Shown: positions 22,421 through 35,200 of the stretch, piece by piece | Position numbering within the stretch: position 1 is the first letter of the stretch | How the letters are laid out: each line of letters begins with the position of its first letter | Source of the DNA: Patagioenas fasciata | Lineage: Eukaryota; Chordata; Aves; Columbiformes; Columbidae | DNA length: 64,000 nucleotides | Direction: 5' to 3' | Assembly: GCF_037038585.1 (NCBI RefSeq) | Contig: NC_092541.1 | Location: forward strand, 6,682,945 to 6,746,944 | Program-made: the position numbers and the translations under genes | The notes under the pieces: model-generated | The model's database searches: none | Told to the model about the DNA's origin: nothing | The model's input: only the letters and a program-made list of their open reading frames with translations

Positions 22421-24020
22421 TATGTGCACCCAGCACCGCGTGCACGCACACGCAGCTACACACTGATGTGTAAGCAAACACGTGGCCACACACACGCACA
22501 CTTCCACAAGCGTGCCCCGTCCCATCTATTGACAGAAAGGCGTACGTGAAATGCACTGACATGCTTGAGGGTAAACACGTGCGTGGATGTTTGGCACACT
22601 GCACACACGCACACGTCTGAACGATGATGCTCCAGCTTTAGCATAAATGGAGCTGACATCAAGGCACTCACATGTGGACAGACCAACGTTTATAGGCACT
22701 AAGGCTTTCGCGCACAGGTTCGTCCAAGAACAGGCACATACCTGCAGGCACCTCCGAATGTGTGTTCTGTGCATTCTCTTAAGGGACGCTAGATGGCAGC
22801 AAAGACCATGAAATTATTAACCTCAGTCTAACCCTAGGTTTATGACATTTTTTCTTACTATAGATGCGTTTGATGCTAAAAATTCCCCCAAATTGTAATG
22901 AATATGCGATAATTGTGTGAATACAAGCATCGCAAGAGCATCCAGTTTTTGGAGCACTTATGGAACATGATAAAGCCAGGCAGAGCCTGACAAAGCGCGA
23001 CAGAGCCCAACAGGGCTTGACAGAGCCTGATAGAACTCAACAGGGGCCGACAAATCCCGACAGCGCCTGACAGCGAACAGTGGAGTCTGGCAGGGCCTGA
23101 CAGAGGCTGTCACAGCACGACAGAGCCAGAGGAGCCTGACAGAGCCCAGCAAACCCGGCAGGAATAGACAAGGCCTGGGTGCACAGACCTGGGTGCGTGT
23201 GGAAAGGTTTCTGCCTGTTTTCCAGTGAGGAATGGTGTGTGTGCACGTGGACAAACAGAAGGCGAAGCAGCTCGGTTCCAACACTGAAGAAGGCTGTACA
23301 GTCACGTAGACACGGGGGCTGCTCCGCTCCTGCTCTCCTGCTCTCTTGCAGGACACAGAGGCCTCAGAGCCCTGTTCAGTTCAGTTCAGTTCCATACAAT
23401 GTTCACTGACTGCAAGAAAATCCCTCAAATCCCCCACAATGTGGGGCTCAAAAGGGAGTCCCCCTGAAAAGAGGGGGTCACAGTCCAAAAATGCCTGAAA
23501 ATTCCTGGGGGAGGATAAAACTTATTAAACCCTGTAAATATGAGCGTGAGAATTTCAAACAGAGAGAAGTCTGTCGTTTGTATTTATATATTGCAGAATG
23601 GTATTCATGTAGATATAAAATGATTTTAAAATAAAACCCCTTTTCTACTCTGTTATATAAAGGATTTTAGAATGTAAAAAATTTCTGTTGATGGTTTTAA
23701 GAATACAAACATCTTATCTATTTGTAGATTAAAAAGTGAAGGACTTGAAAAAGAAAAAATATCTAGATAGGAACTTAAAATAGAAAAAAGTGTGAGTAGG
23801 CAGAGCTCTGTATAATTACTACGTGTTACATAGTCTAAATAGGTAATAAATATCATCTATATATATCCACTCACACCCGTATACATACCTTTAATTTATT
23901 AATAAATGTAAATCGATATCCCAGTCTAAATATATATAATTGTAAATATGTCAAAATCTGTAAATTTGAAAAGATACCTGAGTGTTAAAATGGAAGTTTA
24001 AATGTATTTAAGTGTAAATA
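22421..24020. other. Palindrome spacer: unique, partly AT-rich DNA
   Basis: The first 350 bases are rich in CACACGCACAC-type dinucleotides. A short decayed repeat follows (22970-23175), then unremarkable sequence, then an AT-rich part (23500-24010) with several TATATA and AATAAA strings. No gene or known transposon is recognised. It is single-copy within this window, in contrast to both flanks. Confidence 0.45.
22970..23175. repeat. Degenerate GACAGAGCCT repeat
   Basis: About 13-15 imperfect units with a 10-16 bp spacing built on GACAGAGCCTGACA / GACAGCGCCTGACA / CAACAGGGCTTGACA. Confidence 0.8.
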
Positions 24021-24059
24021 GACACTGGATCAGAGCGCAGCGCAGGGCAAACGGGGACG

Positions 24060-24400
24060 GGTGATGATAGGCGGAGAGAATGGAAATTGACGTGCTTAGC
24101 TGGCCAATCAGATTGCGGAGAGGGAAGAGAAGGGGCGGGCCGCGGGGGAAGGGTTGTCTCGAGGGCTTCCCAATGCGCATGCGCAGAAATGGGCGCTGCG
24201 AGGTGCACGGGGCGCTCTCGGCGGCCCCGTGCGCGCACCGTTGGAGCCCGGAGCGGACTCGCTGCGCCGCTGTTTCTGCGAGGCCCCGGGGAGTGCCCGG
24301 CCCGGCCCCGCCCGGCCCGCTCCGCTCCGTCTCAGAGCCGCCTGGAGAGCCGGGTCGGGCAGCCCCTTCTCGGCTCCACCTCTTCCCGAGCTAAGCCACG
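24060..24400 (+). promoter_or_regulatory. CpG-island promoter with CCAAT, GC box and NRF1 palindrome
   Basis: A sharp change from AT-rich to CpG-rich DNA. Motifs in order: GGCCAATCAG with CCAAT at 24104-24108, GGGGCGGG at 24132-24139, and a perfect 12-bp NRF1 site TGCGCATGCGCA at 24174-24185. NRF1 and NF-Y sites with this spacing are typical of housekeeping promoters. Short open frames follow on plus (an ATG at about 24189 in AGAAATGG; a possible donor AG|GTGCAC at about 24201), but I cannot support a specific product. It lies in the spacer of the palindrome, 0.25 kb from the right arm. Confidence 0.6.
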
Positions 24401-24654
24401 CCCCCTTGGGGCCGTGCCATGTTGACCGCACCCTCTCCCTACCCCAAGAGGCTCCTCCCATGGGGGCGTGCCCCAGAGAATGCCCACCCCCAGACCACCT
24501 CCCATGGGGCGTGACACAGAGGCTCCGCCCCCCCGAGGGGCTCCCCGTGGGCGTGCCCTCTCAGTACCCGCCCCTCGGCACTGACCCCACCCCGTCTAGG
24601 CGGGGCCACACCCAGCTGCCCCCTCCCATCTGTGACCCATAACCAACCCCATAG
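24401..24654. other. GC-rich segment with repeated CCCATGGGGCGTG motifs
   Basis: Loose repeats of CTCCCATGGGGGCGTGCCCC, CTCCCATGGGGCGTGAC and CCCGTGGGCGTGCCC, spaced 60-70 bp. Several GC-box-like and CACCC-box-like sites occur. It joins the palindrome right arm after a 34-bp direct duplication (TATGGCTGCCCCACAGGTCC at 24661 and 24695). Confidence 0.5.
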
Positions 24655-26270
24655 CAGCCCTATGGCTGCCCCACAGGTCCCGCTGTAGCAGCCCTATGGC
24701 TGCCCCACAGGTCCCGCTGTAGCAGCCCAGCACCTGCCCCATAGTCGCCCCATAAGTGCTCCAGACATGCCTCTTAAGAGCCCCTACAGCAGCCCCATGA
24801 GTGCCCCACAGGTAATTCCACAGCCGCCCCATCCCGCCCCACAGCGGCCGCTGCGGGACCCCCGGAGACCCCCGGCCCCACAGCCGCCCCGCAGCCCCAC
24901 AGCGCGCGGTCTCGGGCCCCGGTGCCGGCGAAGCCACGTCCTGGCCGCGGCCGGAGGAGCCGCCGCTTGTCCGCCCCCCACGTCCCCCCGATCGCTGCTG
25001 CTGTCGCTGCCTGAGGAGCCGCAGCAGCCGCCGCTTGTCCGCCCCCCACGTCCCCCCGATCGCTGCTGCTGTCGCTGCCTGAGGAGCCGCAGCAGCCGCC
25101 GCTTGTCCGCCCCCCCACGTCCCCCCGATCGCTGCTGCTGTCGCTGCCTGAGGAGCCGCAGCAGCCGCCGCTTGTCCGCCCCCCCCGTCCCCCCGATCGC
25201 TGCTGCTGTCGCTGCCTGAGGAGCCGCAGCAGCCGCCGCTTGTCCGCCCCCCCACGTCCCCCCGATCGCTGCTGCTGTCGCTGCCTGAGGAGCCGCAGCA
25301 GCCGCCGCTTGTCCGCCCCCCACGTCCCCCCGATCGCTGCTGCTGTCGCTGCCTGAGGAGCCGCAGCAGCCGCCGCTTGTCCGCCCCCCACGTCCCCCCG
25401 ATCGCTGCTGCTGTCGCTGCCTGAGGAGCCGCAGCAGCCGCCGCTTGTCCGCCCCCCACGTCCCCCCGATCGCTGCTGCTGTCGCTGCCTGAGGAGCCGC
25501 AGGAGCCGCCGCTTGTCCGCCCCTCCACGTCCCCCCGATCGCTGCTGCTGTCGCTGCCTGAGGAGCCGCAGGAGCCGCCGCTTGTCCGCCCCTCCACGTC
25601 CCCCCGATCGCTGCTGCTGTCGCTGCCCGAGGAGCCGCAGCAGCCGCCGCTTGTCCGCCCCCCCACGTCCCCCCGATCGCTGCTGCTGTCGCTGCCTGAG
25701 GAGCCGCAGCAGCCGCCGCTTGTCCGCCCCCCACGTCCCCCCGATCGCTGCTGCTGTCGCTGCCTGAGGAGCCGCAGCAGCCGCCGCTTGTCCGCCCAGC
25801 CCCGACTGCCCCCCCCCATCGCCGCCGCTGCCGCCCCCGCCACCCCCCTTCTCCCGCCATCCCGGTGTCACAACGGGGACTTTGAGCGCGGCTGTGGAGG
25901 CAGCAGCTGTTCTGATAGCGAAGCCAAACCGGACCGGGAAACAGGACCGGGAACCAGGAACCGTGGCAGGGAAGTTTTCCCTTGGAGCAAACAAACCCCA
26001 GGTGTTCTTCAATGTTTATTGAGAAAGCAGAGTCAGGATGTACCAGTAGTCCGATCAGTGACCTTCTAAGACAAAGTGGGGTCCTGGGATGTCACAATGG
26101 GCCCCAGTGACAAAGAGGGTCCCCATGGTGCCACAATGGGCCCTGGGGACAAAGGGAGTCACCAGGATGTCACAATGGGCCCTGGGGACAAGGGGGGTCC
26201 CACCCTGTAACAATGGGCCCTGGGGACAAAGTGGGGCCCTGGGATGTCACAATGGGCCCTGGGGACAAAC
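24655..26270 (-). repeat. Palindrome right arm
   Basis: Reverse complement of the left arm at 21400-22420. It is about 550 bp longer, accounted for by eight additional 68-bp units. Outward it continues into 41-bp-type units that match the last units of block 4 in reverse complement as far as about 26270, after which similarity falls to the general satellite level. Confidence 0.92.
24960..25800 (-). repeat. 68-bp GC-rich tandem array, 13 copies
   Basis: Thirteen occurrences of GCTTGTCCGCC spaced 67-69 bp, the length differences coming from the run of C after TCCGCC. Three units near 25500-25600 share GGAGCCGCAGGAGCC in place of the usual GGAGCCGCAGCAGCC, and one near 25180 lacks ACG in the CCACGTCC block. 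Such shared variants point to amplification of multi-unit blocks. Confidence 0.95.
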
Positions 26271-29200
26271 GGGGTCCTGGGACGTCACAATGGGTCCTGG
26301 GGATAAAGGGGGTCCCCAGGATGTCACAATGGGCACTTGAGAGAAAGGTGGGGTCCCCATTGTGTCACAATGCATCCCCAGTGACAAGAGGGTTCCCCAT
26401 GGTGTCACAATGGGCCCTGGGGACAAGGGGGGTCCCACCCTGTAACAATGGGCCCTGGGGACAAAGTGGGGCCCTGGGATGTCACAATGGGCTCTGGGGA
26501 CAAACGGGGTCCTGGGACGTCACAATGGGCCCTGGGGACAAAGAGGGGTCCCCAGGATGTCACAATGGGCACTTGAGACAAAGGTGGGGTCCCCATTGTG
26601 TCACAATGCGTCCCCAGTGACAAGAGGGTTCCCCATGGTGTCACAATGGGCCCTGGGGACAATTGGGGGTCCTGGGATGTCACAATGGGCCGTGAGGACA
26701 ACAGGGGGTCCCCACGGTGTCAAAATGGGCCCTGGTGACATACGGGGCAGCCCAGGATGTCACAATGGGCCCTGGGGACAAAGGGGGCTCCCCAGGATGT
26801 CACAATGGGCTCTGGGGACAAAGGGGGTCCCCACGGTGTCACAATGCACCCTGGGGACAATGGGGGGTCCTGGGACATCACAATGGGCCCTGGGGACACA
26901 GGGGTCCCAAGGATGTGATAATGGGCTCTGGGGACAAGTGGGGTCCCCAGGATGTCACAATGGGCACTGGGGAGAAAGGGGTGGTCCCCATGGTGTCACA
27001 ATGGGCCCTAGTGACAAGGAGGGTCCCCACGGTTCCACGATGGGCCCTGGGGACAAGGGGGTCCACCAGATGTCACAATGGGCCCTGGGGAAAACAGGGG
27101 GTCCCCACGGTGTCACAATGGGCCCTGGGGACAAAGGGAGGTCCTAGGACGTCACAGTGGGCCCTGGGGACAAAGTGGGGTCCCCTGAATGTCACATTGG
27201 GACCTGCAGACAAAGGGGGGTCCTGGGATGTCACAATGGGCCCCAGTGACAAAGGGGGTCCCCAGGATGTCACAACAGGCCCTGGGGACAAAGAGGGCTC
27301 TCCTGAATGTCAAAATGGGCCCTGGGGACAAGGGGGGACCCCAGGATGCAACAACGGGCCCTGGGGACAAAGAGGGGTCCCCTGAATGTCACAAAGGGCC
27401 CTGGAGACAAGGGGTGTCCTGGGATGTCACAATGGGCCCCAGTGACAAAGGGCGTCCCTGTGGTGCCAAAATGGGCCCTGGGGACAAAGGGGGTCCCCAG
27501 GATGTCACAATGGGTCCTGGGGACAAAGGGAATCCCCATGGTGCCACAATGGACCCTAGTGACAAACGAGGTCCCCAGGATGTCACAACGGGCCCTGGGG
27601 ACAAAGGGGGGTCCTGGGATGTCACAATGGGCCCTGGGGACAAAGATGAGTCCCCTAAATGTCACAATGGGCCCTGGAGACAGAGGGGCTCCCCATGGTG
27701 CCACAATGGGCCCTGAGGAAAAGCGGGGTCGCCAGGATGTCACAATGGGCTCTTGGAAAAATGGAGGGTCCAGGGACGTCACAATGGGCCCTGGGGACAA
27801 AGGAGGTCCCCAGTATGTCACAATGACCCCTTGGGACAACGGGGCCATTGTGGACATCACAATGGGTCCTGGGAACAAAGTGGGGTCCCCAGGATGTCAC
27901 AATGGGCCCTTGGGACAATGGGGTTCCTGGGATGTCACAATGGGTCCCCAGTGACAAAGGGGGTCCCCAGGATGTCTCAATGGGCCCTGAGGACAATGGG
28001 AGGTCCCCATGGTGTCACAATGGGTCCCCAGTGACAAGGGAGGTCTCCACGGTGCCAGGATGGGTCCTAGGGACAAGGAGGTCCCCAGGATGTCACAATG
28101 GGCCGTGGGGACAAAGAGGCTCCCCAGGATGTCACAATGGGACCTGGGGACAAGGGGGTCTCCAGGAACTCACAATGGGCTCTGGGGACAATGGAGGTTC
28201 CCCAGGATGTTCACAATAGGCCCTGAGGACAAGGGGTGGTCCCCATGCTGTCACAATGGGTCTCCAGTGACAAGGGGGTCCCCAAGGTGTCACAATGGGC
28301 CCTGGGGACAATGGGGGGTCCTGGGACGTAACAATAGGCCCTGGGGACAAGGGGGTTCCCCACAGTGTCACAATGGGCCCTGGGGACAAAGGGGGTCCGC
28401 ACGGTGTTACAATGGTCCCGGGGGACAAAGGGGGATGCCCAGGATGTCACAATGGGCCCTGAGGACAAGGGGGGGTCCCCATGGTGTCACAATGGGTCCC
28501 CAGTGACAAGGAGGGTCCCCATGGTGTCATGATGGGTCCTGGGGACAAGGGGGTCCCCAGGATGTAACAATGGACCCTGGGGACAATGGGGGGTCCTGGG
28601 ACGTCACAATGGGTCCCAGTGACATGGGGGTCCCCAGGATGTCACAATGGGCCCTGGGGACAATGGGGGGTCCTGGGATGTCACAATGGGCCCCAGTGAC
28701 AAAGGGGGTCCCCTGAATGTCACAATGGGCCCTGGAGACAATGGGGGGTCCTGGGACATCACAATGGGCCCTGGGGACAAGGAGGGATCCCCAGGATGTC
28801 ACAATGGGCCCTGGGGACAATGGGGGGTCCTGGGACGTCACAATGGGCCCTAGGGACAAGAGGGGGTCCCCAGGATGTCACAATGGGCCCTGGGGACAAA
28901 GAGGGGTCCCCTGAATGTCACAATGGGCCCTGGGGACAAGGGGGTGCCGAGGATGTCACAATGGGCCCTGGGAACAATGGGGGTCCTGGGACGTCACAAT
29001 GGGCCCTGGGGACACAGAGGGGCCCTAGGACGTCACAATCAGCCCTGGCGACAAGATGGGGTCCCCTGAGAGTCACAATGAGCCCTGGGAAGAGAGGGGG
29101 CTCCCAAGGACATCACAATGGGCCCTGGGAACAATGGGGGGTCCTGGGACGTCACAATGGGCCCCAGTGACAAAGGGGGTCCCCTGAATGTCACAATGGG

Positions 29201-32200
29201 CCCTGGGGACAATGGGGGGTCCTGGGACGTCACAATGGGCCCTGGGGACTAGGAGGGATCCCCAGGATGTCACAATGGGCCCTGGGGACAAGGGGGGGTC
29301 CCCAGGATGTCACAATGGGCCCTGGGGACAAAGAGGGGTCCCCTGAATGTCACAATGGGCCCTGGGGACAAGGGGGTGCAGAGGATGTCACAATGGGCCC
29401 TGGGGACAATGGGGGGTCCTGGGATGTCACAATGGGCCCTGGGGACAAGGAGGGATCCCCAGGATGTCACAATGGGCCCTGGGGACAAGGGGGGGTCGCC
29501 AGGATGTCACAATGGGCCCTGGGGACAAAGTAAGGTCCTGGGATGTCACAATGGGCCCTGGGGACAAGGGGGGGTCCCCAGGATGTCACAATGGGCCTTG
29601 GGAACAAGGGGGTCCCCCAGATATCACAATGGGCCCTGGGGACAATGTAAGGTCCTGGGCTGTCACAATGGACCCTGAGGACAAGGGGGGTCCCCAGGAT
29701 GTCACAATGAAGTCTTGGGACAAAGGGGGTCCCCAGGATGTTCACAATGGGCCCTGGGGACCAGGGGGGGTCCTGGGATGTCACAATGGGCCCCAGTGAC
29801 AAAGGGGGTCCCTATGGTGCCACAATGGGCCCTGGGGACAAAGGGGGTCCCCTGGATGTCACAATGGGCTCTGGGGACAATGGGGGGTCCTGGGATGTCA
29901 CAATGAGCCCTGCAGACAAGGGTGGTACCCACAGTGTCACAATGGGCCCTGGGCACAAGGCGGGGTCCCCATAGTGTCACAATGGACCCTGGGGACAAGG
30001 GGGTGCCGAGGATGTCACAATGGGCCCTGGGGACAATGGGGGGTCCTGGGACCTCACAATGGGCCCTGAGGACAATGGTGGGTCCCCTGAATGTCAAAAT
30101 GGGCCCTGGGGACAAAGGGGGGTCCGCAGGATGTCACAATGGGCACTGGGGACAAAGGGGGGGTCCCCAGGATGTCACAATGGGCCCTGGGGACAGTGTG
30201 GGGTCCTGGGATTTCACAATGGGCCCCAGTGACAAAGGGGGTCCCCTGAATGTCACAATGGGTCCTGGGGACAATGGGGGCTCCTGGGACGTCACAATGG
30301 GCCCTGGGGACAAGGAGGGATTCCCAAAATGTCACAATGGGCCCTGGGGACAAGGGGCTGTCCCCAGGATGTCACAATGGGCCCTGCGGACAAGGGTGGT
30401 ACCCACGGTGTCACAATGGGCACTGGGCACAAGGGGGGGTCCCTATAGTGTCACAATGGGTCCTGGGGACAAGTGGGGTCCCCTGAAAGTCACAATGGGC
30501 CCTTGGGACAATGTGGGGTCCTGGGATCTCACAATGGGCCCCAATGACAAACGGGGGCCCCTGAATGTCACAATGGGCCCTGGGGACAATGGGGGGTCCT
30601 GGGACGTCACAATGGGCCCTGGGGATAAAGGGCGGTCCTCAGGATATCACAATGGGCCCTGGGGACAAAAGGTGGTCGCCAGGATATCACAATGGGCTTT
30701 GGTGACAATGGGGTCCCCAGGATGTCACAATGGGCCCTGGGGACAAAGAGTGTCCCCAGGATATCAGAATGGGCCCTGAGGACAAGTTGGGGTCCCCTGA
30801 ATTTCACAATGGGCCCTGGGGACAAAGAGGGCTCCCCAACATATCACAATGGGCCCTGGGGACAATGGGGGGTCCTGGGACGTCACAATGGGCCCTGGGG
30901 ACAAGGAGGGATCCACAGGATGTCACAATGGGCCCTGGGGACAAAGAGGGGTCCCCTGAATGTCACAATGGGCCCTGGGGACAAGGGGGTGCAGAGGATG
31001 TCACAATGGGCCCTGGGGACAATGGGGGGTCCTCGGACATCACAATGGGCCCTGAAGACAAGGAGGGATCCCCAGGATGTCACAATGGGCCCTGGGGACA
31101 AAGAGGAGTCCCCTGAATGTCACAATGGGCCCTGGGGACAGGGGGGTGCAGTGGATGTCACAATGAGCCCTGGGGACAATGGGGGGTGTCCAGGATGTCA
31201 GAATGACTCCTGAGGACAAGGGGGGGTCCCCATGGTGTCACAATAGGCCCTGGGGACAAAGTGGGGTCCAAGAATGTCACAATGGGCCCTGGGGACAAAA
31301 GGGGTTGCCATAGTACCACAATGGGCCCTGGGGTCAAAGGGGGTCCCCATGGTGCTACAATGGGCCCTGGGGACAAAGGGGGGTCCTGGGATGTCACAAT
31401 GGGCCCTGGGGACAAAGGGGGTGTCCCCATGGTGCCACAACGGGCCCTGGAAGCAAGGGGGTGGCCAGGATGTCACAATGGGTCCTGGGGAAAATGGGGG
31501 GTGCCCAGGATGTCACAATGGAGCCTGAGGACAAGCGGGGGTCTCCATGGTGTCACAATGGGCCCCAGTGACAAAGGGGGTCCCCTGAATGTGACAATAG
31601 GTCCTGGGGACAATGGGGGGTCCTGGGATGTCACAATGGGCCCTGGGGACAAGGAGGGATCCCCAGGATGTCACAATGGGCCCTGGGGACAATGGGGGGA
31701 CCTGGGACGTCACAATGGGCCCTGGGGACAAGGGGGGGTCCCCAGGATGTCACAATGGGCCCTGGGGACAAAGAGGGGTCCCCTGAATGTCACAATGGGC
31801 CCTGGGGACAAGGGGGTGCAGAGGATGTCACAATGGGCCCTGGGAACAATGGGGGGTCCTGGGACGTCACAATGGGCCCTGGGGACAAGGGGGGGTCCCC
31901 AGGATGTCACAATGGGCCCTGGGGACAAGGGCGTGCCGAGGATGTCACAATGGGCCCTGGGGACAATGGGGGGTCCTGGGATGTCACAATGGGCCCTGGG
32001 GACAAGGGGGGGTCCCCAGGATGTCACAATGGGCCTTGGGAACAAGGGGGTCCCCAAGATATCACAATGGGCCCTGGAGACAATGTAAGGTCCTGGGCTG
32101 TCACAATGGACCCTGAGGACAACGGGGGACCCCAGGATGTCACAATGAAGTCTTGGGACAAAGGGGGTCCCCACGATGTCACAATGGGCCCTGGGGACAA

Positions 32201-35200
32201 AGGGGGGTCCCCTGAATGTCACAATGGGCCCTGGGGACAATGGGGGGTCCTGGGATGTCACAATGGACCCTGGGGACAAGGGGGTGCCGAGGATGTCACA
32301 ATGGGCCCTGGGGACAATGGGGGGTCCTGGGACCTCACAATGGGCCCTGAGGACAATGGTGGGTCCCCTGAATGTCAAAATGGGCCCTGGGGACAAAGGG
32401 GGGTCCGCAGGATGTCAGAATGGGCACTGGGGATAAAGGGGGGGTCCCCATGGTGTCACAATGGGCCTAAGTGACAAGGAGGCTCCCCATGGTGCCACGA
32501 TGGGTCCTGGGGACAAGGGCGTCCCCCAGATGTCACAATGGGCCCTGGGGACAATGGGGTTGCCCAGGATGTCACAATGGGCCCTGGGGACAATGGGAGG
32601 CCCCAAGGTGTTCAGAACGAGCCCTGGGGACAAAGTGGAATCCTGGAATGTCACAATGGCCCCCAGTGACAAAGGGGTTCCCCATGGTGCCACAATGGGC
32701 CCTGGGGACAAAAGGGGTCCCCAGGATTTCACAATAGCACTGGGGACAAAGGGGGGTCATGGGATGTCACAATGGGCTCCAGTGACAAAGAGGGTCCTCA
32801 TGGTGCCACAATGGGCCCTGGCGACAAAGGGGGTCCCCAGGATGTCACAATGGGCCCTGGGGACAAAGTGGGGTCCCCTGAATGTCACAATGGGCCCTGG
32901 GGACAATGGGGGGTCCTGGGATGTCACAATGAGCCCTGCAGACAAGGGTGGTACCCACGATTTTACAATGGGCCCTGGGCACAAGGGGGGGTCCCCATAG
33001 TGTCACAATGGGTCCTGGGGACAAGTGGGGTCCCCAGGATGTCACAATGGGCCCTGGGGACAATGGGGGGTCCTGGGATGTCACAATGGGCCCTGGGGAC
33101 AAGGGGGTGCCGAGGATGTCACAATGGGCCCTGGGGACAATGGGGGGTCCTGGGACGTCACAATGGGCCCTGAGGACAATGGTGGGTCCCCTGAATGTCA
33201 AAATGGGCCCTGGGGACAAAGGGGGGTCCGCAGGATGTCACAATGGGCACTGGGGACAAAGGGGGGGTCCCCATGGTGTCACAATGGGCCCAAGTGACAA
33301 GGAGGGTCCCCACGGTGCCACGATGGCTCCTGGGGACAAGGGCGTCCCCCAGATGTCACAATGGGCCCTGGGGACAATGGGGTTGCCCAGGATGTCACAA
33401 TGGGCCCTGGGGACAATGGGAGTCCCCAAGGTGTCAGAACGAGCCCTGGGGACAAAGTGGAATCCTGGGATGTCACAATGGCCCCCAGTGACAAAGGGGT
33501 TCCCCATGGTGCCACAATGGGACGTGGGGACAAATGGGGTCCCCAGGATGTCACAATGAACCCTGGGGACAAACGGTGATCCTGGGACATTTCAATGGGC
33601 CCTGGGGACAAAGGGGGGACCCCAGGATGTCACAATGGGCCCTGGGGACAAGGGGGGGTCCCCATGGTGTCACAATGTGTCCCCAGTGACAAGGAGGGTC
33701 CCCATGGTGTCATGATTGGTCCCAGTGACAAGGAGGTCTCCAGGATGTCACAATGGGCCCTGGGGACAATGGGGGGTCCTGGGACGTCACAATGGGCCCT
33801 GGAGACAAAGGGGGTCCCCTGAATGTTACAATAGGTCCTGAGGACAGTGGGGGGTCCTGGGACGTCACAATGGGCCCTGGGGACAAGGAGGGATCCCCAG
33901 GATGTCACAATGGGCCCTGGGGACAATGGGGGGTCCTGGGACGTCACAATGGGCCCCGTTGACAAGGGGGCATCCCCAGGATGTCAAAATGCGCCCTGGG
34001 GCCCAGGGGGGTCCTGCGATGTCACAATGGGCCCTGGGGACAAAGGGAGTCCCCTGGATGTCACAATGGACTCTGGGGACAAAGGGGATCCCCACGGTAT
34101 CAGAATGGGCCCTGGGGACAAAGGGGGGTCCTGGGATGTCACAATGAGCCCTGCGGACAAGGGTGGTACCCACGGTGTCACAATGGGCCCTGGGGACAAG
34201 GAGGGTCCCCAGGATGTCACAATGTGTCCTGGGGACAATGTGGGGTCCTGGGATGTCACAATGGGCCCCAGTGACAAAGGGGCCCCCTGAATGTCACAAT
34301 GGGCCCTGGGGACAATGGGGGGTCCTGGGATGTCACAATGGGCCCTGGGGACTAGGAGGGATCGCCAGGATGTCACAATGGGCCCTGGGGACAATGGGGG
34401 GTCCTGGGACGTCACAATGGGCCCCAGTGAGAAGGGGGGTCCCCAGGATGTCACAATGGGCTCTGGGGACAAAGAGGAGTCCCCTGAATGTCCCAATGGG
34501 CCCTGGGGACAAGGGGGTGCCCAGGATGTCACAATGGGCCCTGGGGACAATGGGGGGTCCTGGAATGTCACAATGGGCCTTGGGGACAATGGGGGTCCAC
34601 AGGATGTCACAATGGGCCCTGGGGACAATGGGGTTGCCCAGGATGTCACAATGGGCCCTGGGAACAATGGAAGTCCCCAAGGTGTCAGAACGAGCCCTGG
34701 GGACAAAGTGAAATCCTGGAATGTCACAATGGCCCCAGTGACAAAGGGGTTCCCCAAGGTGTCACAATGGGCCCTGGGGACAAAAGGGGTCCCCAGGATT
34801 TCACAATAGCACTGGGGACAAAGGGGGGTCATGGGATGTCACAATGGGCCCTGGGGACAAGGGAGATCCCCATGGCGTCACAATAAGCCCTGGGGACAAA
34901 GTGGGGTCCTGGGATGTCACAATGGGCTCTGGGGACAAGGAGGGTCCCCAGGATGTCACAATGGGCCCTGGGGACAAAGGGGGGTCCTGGGATGTCACAA
35001 TGGGCCCCAGTGACAAAGAGGGTCCTCATGGTGCCACAATGGGCCCTGGGGACAAAGGGGGTCCCCTGGATGTCACAATGGGCTCTGGGGACAAGGAGGG
35101 TCCCCAGCATGTCACAATGGGCCCTGGGGACAATGGGGGGTCCCCACGGTATCAGAATGGGCCCTGGGGACAAAGGGGGTCCCCTGAATGTCACAATGGG

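Noticed and set aside
24596-26012. Overlapping minus-strand frames of 360-415 codons over the 68-bp array
   Set aside because: All three frames are open because the 68-bp unit has no stops and rotates frame. A frame with a reasonable ATG exists near the leader, but copy number differs by a non-multiple of three between palindrome arms, so coding conservation is unlikely.
21590-26070. Complete provirus between two LTR-like segments in the palindrome
   Set aside because: The two segments are in inverted orientation and the spacer shows no gag, pol or env-like frame.
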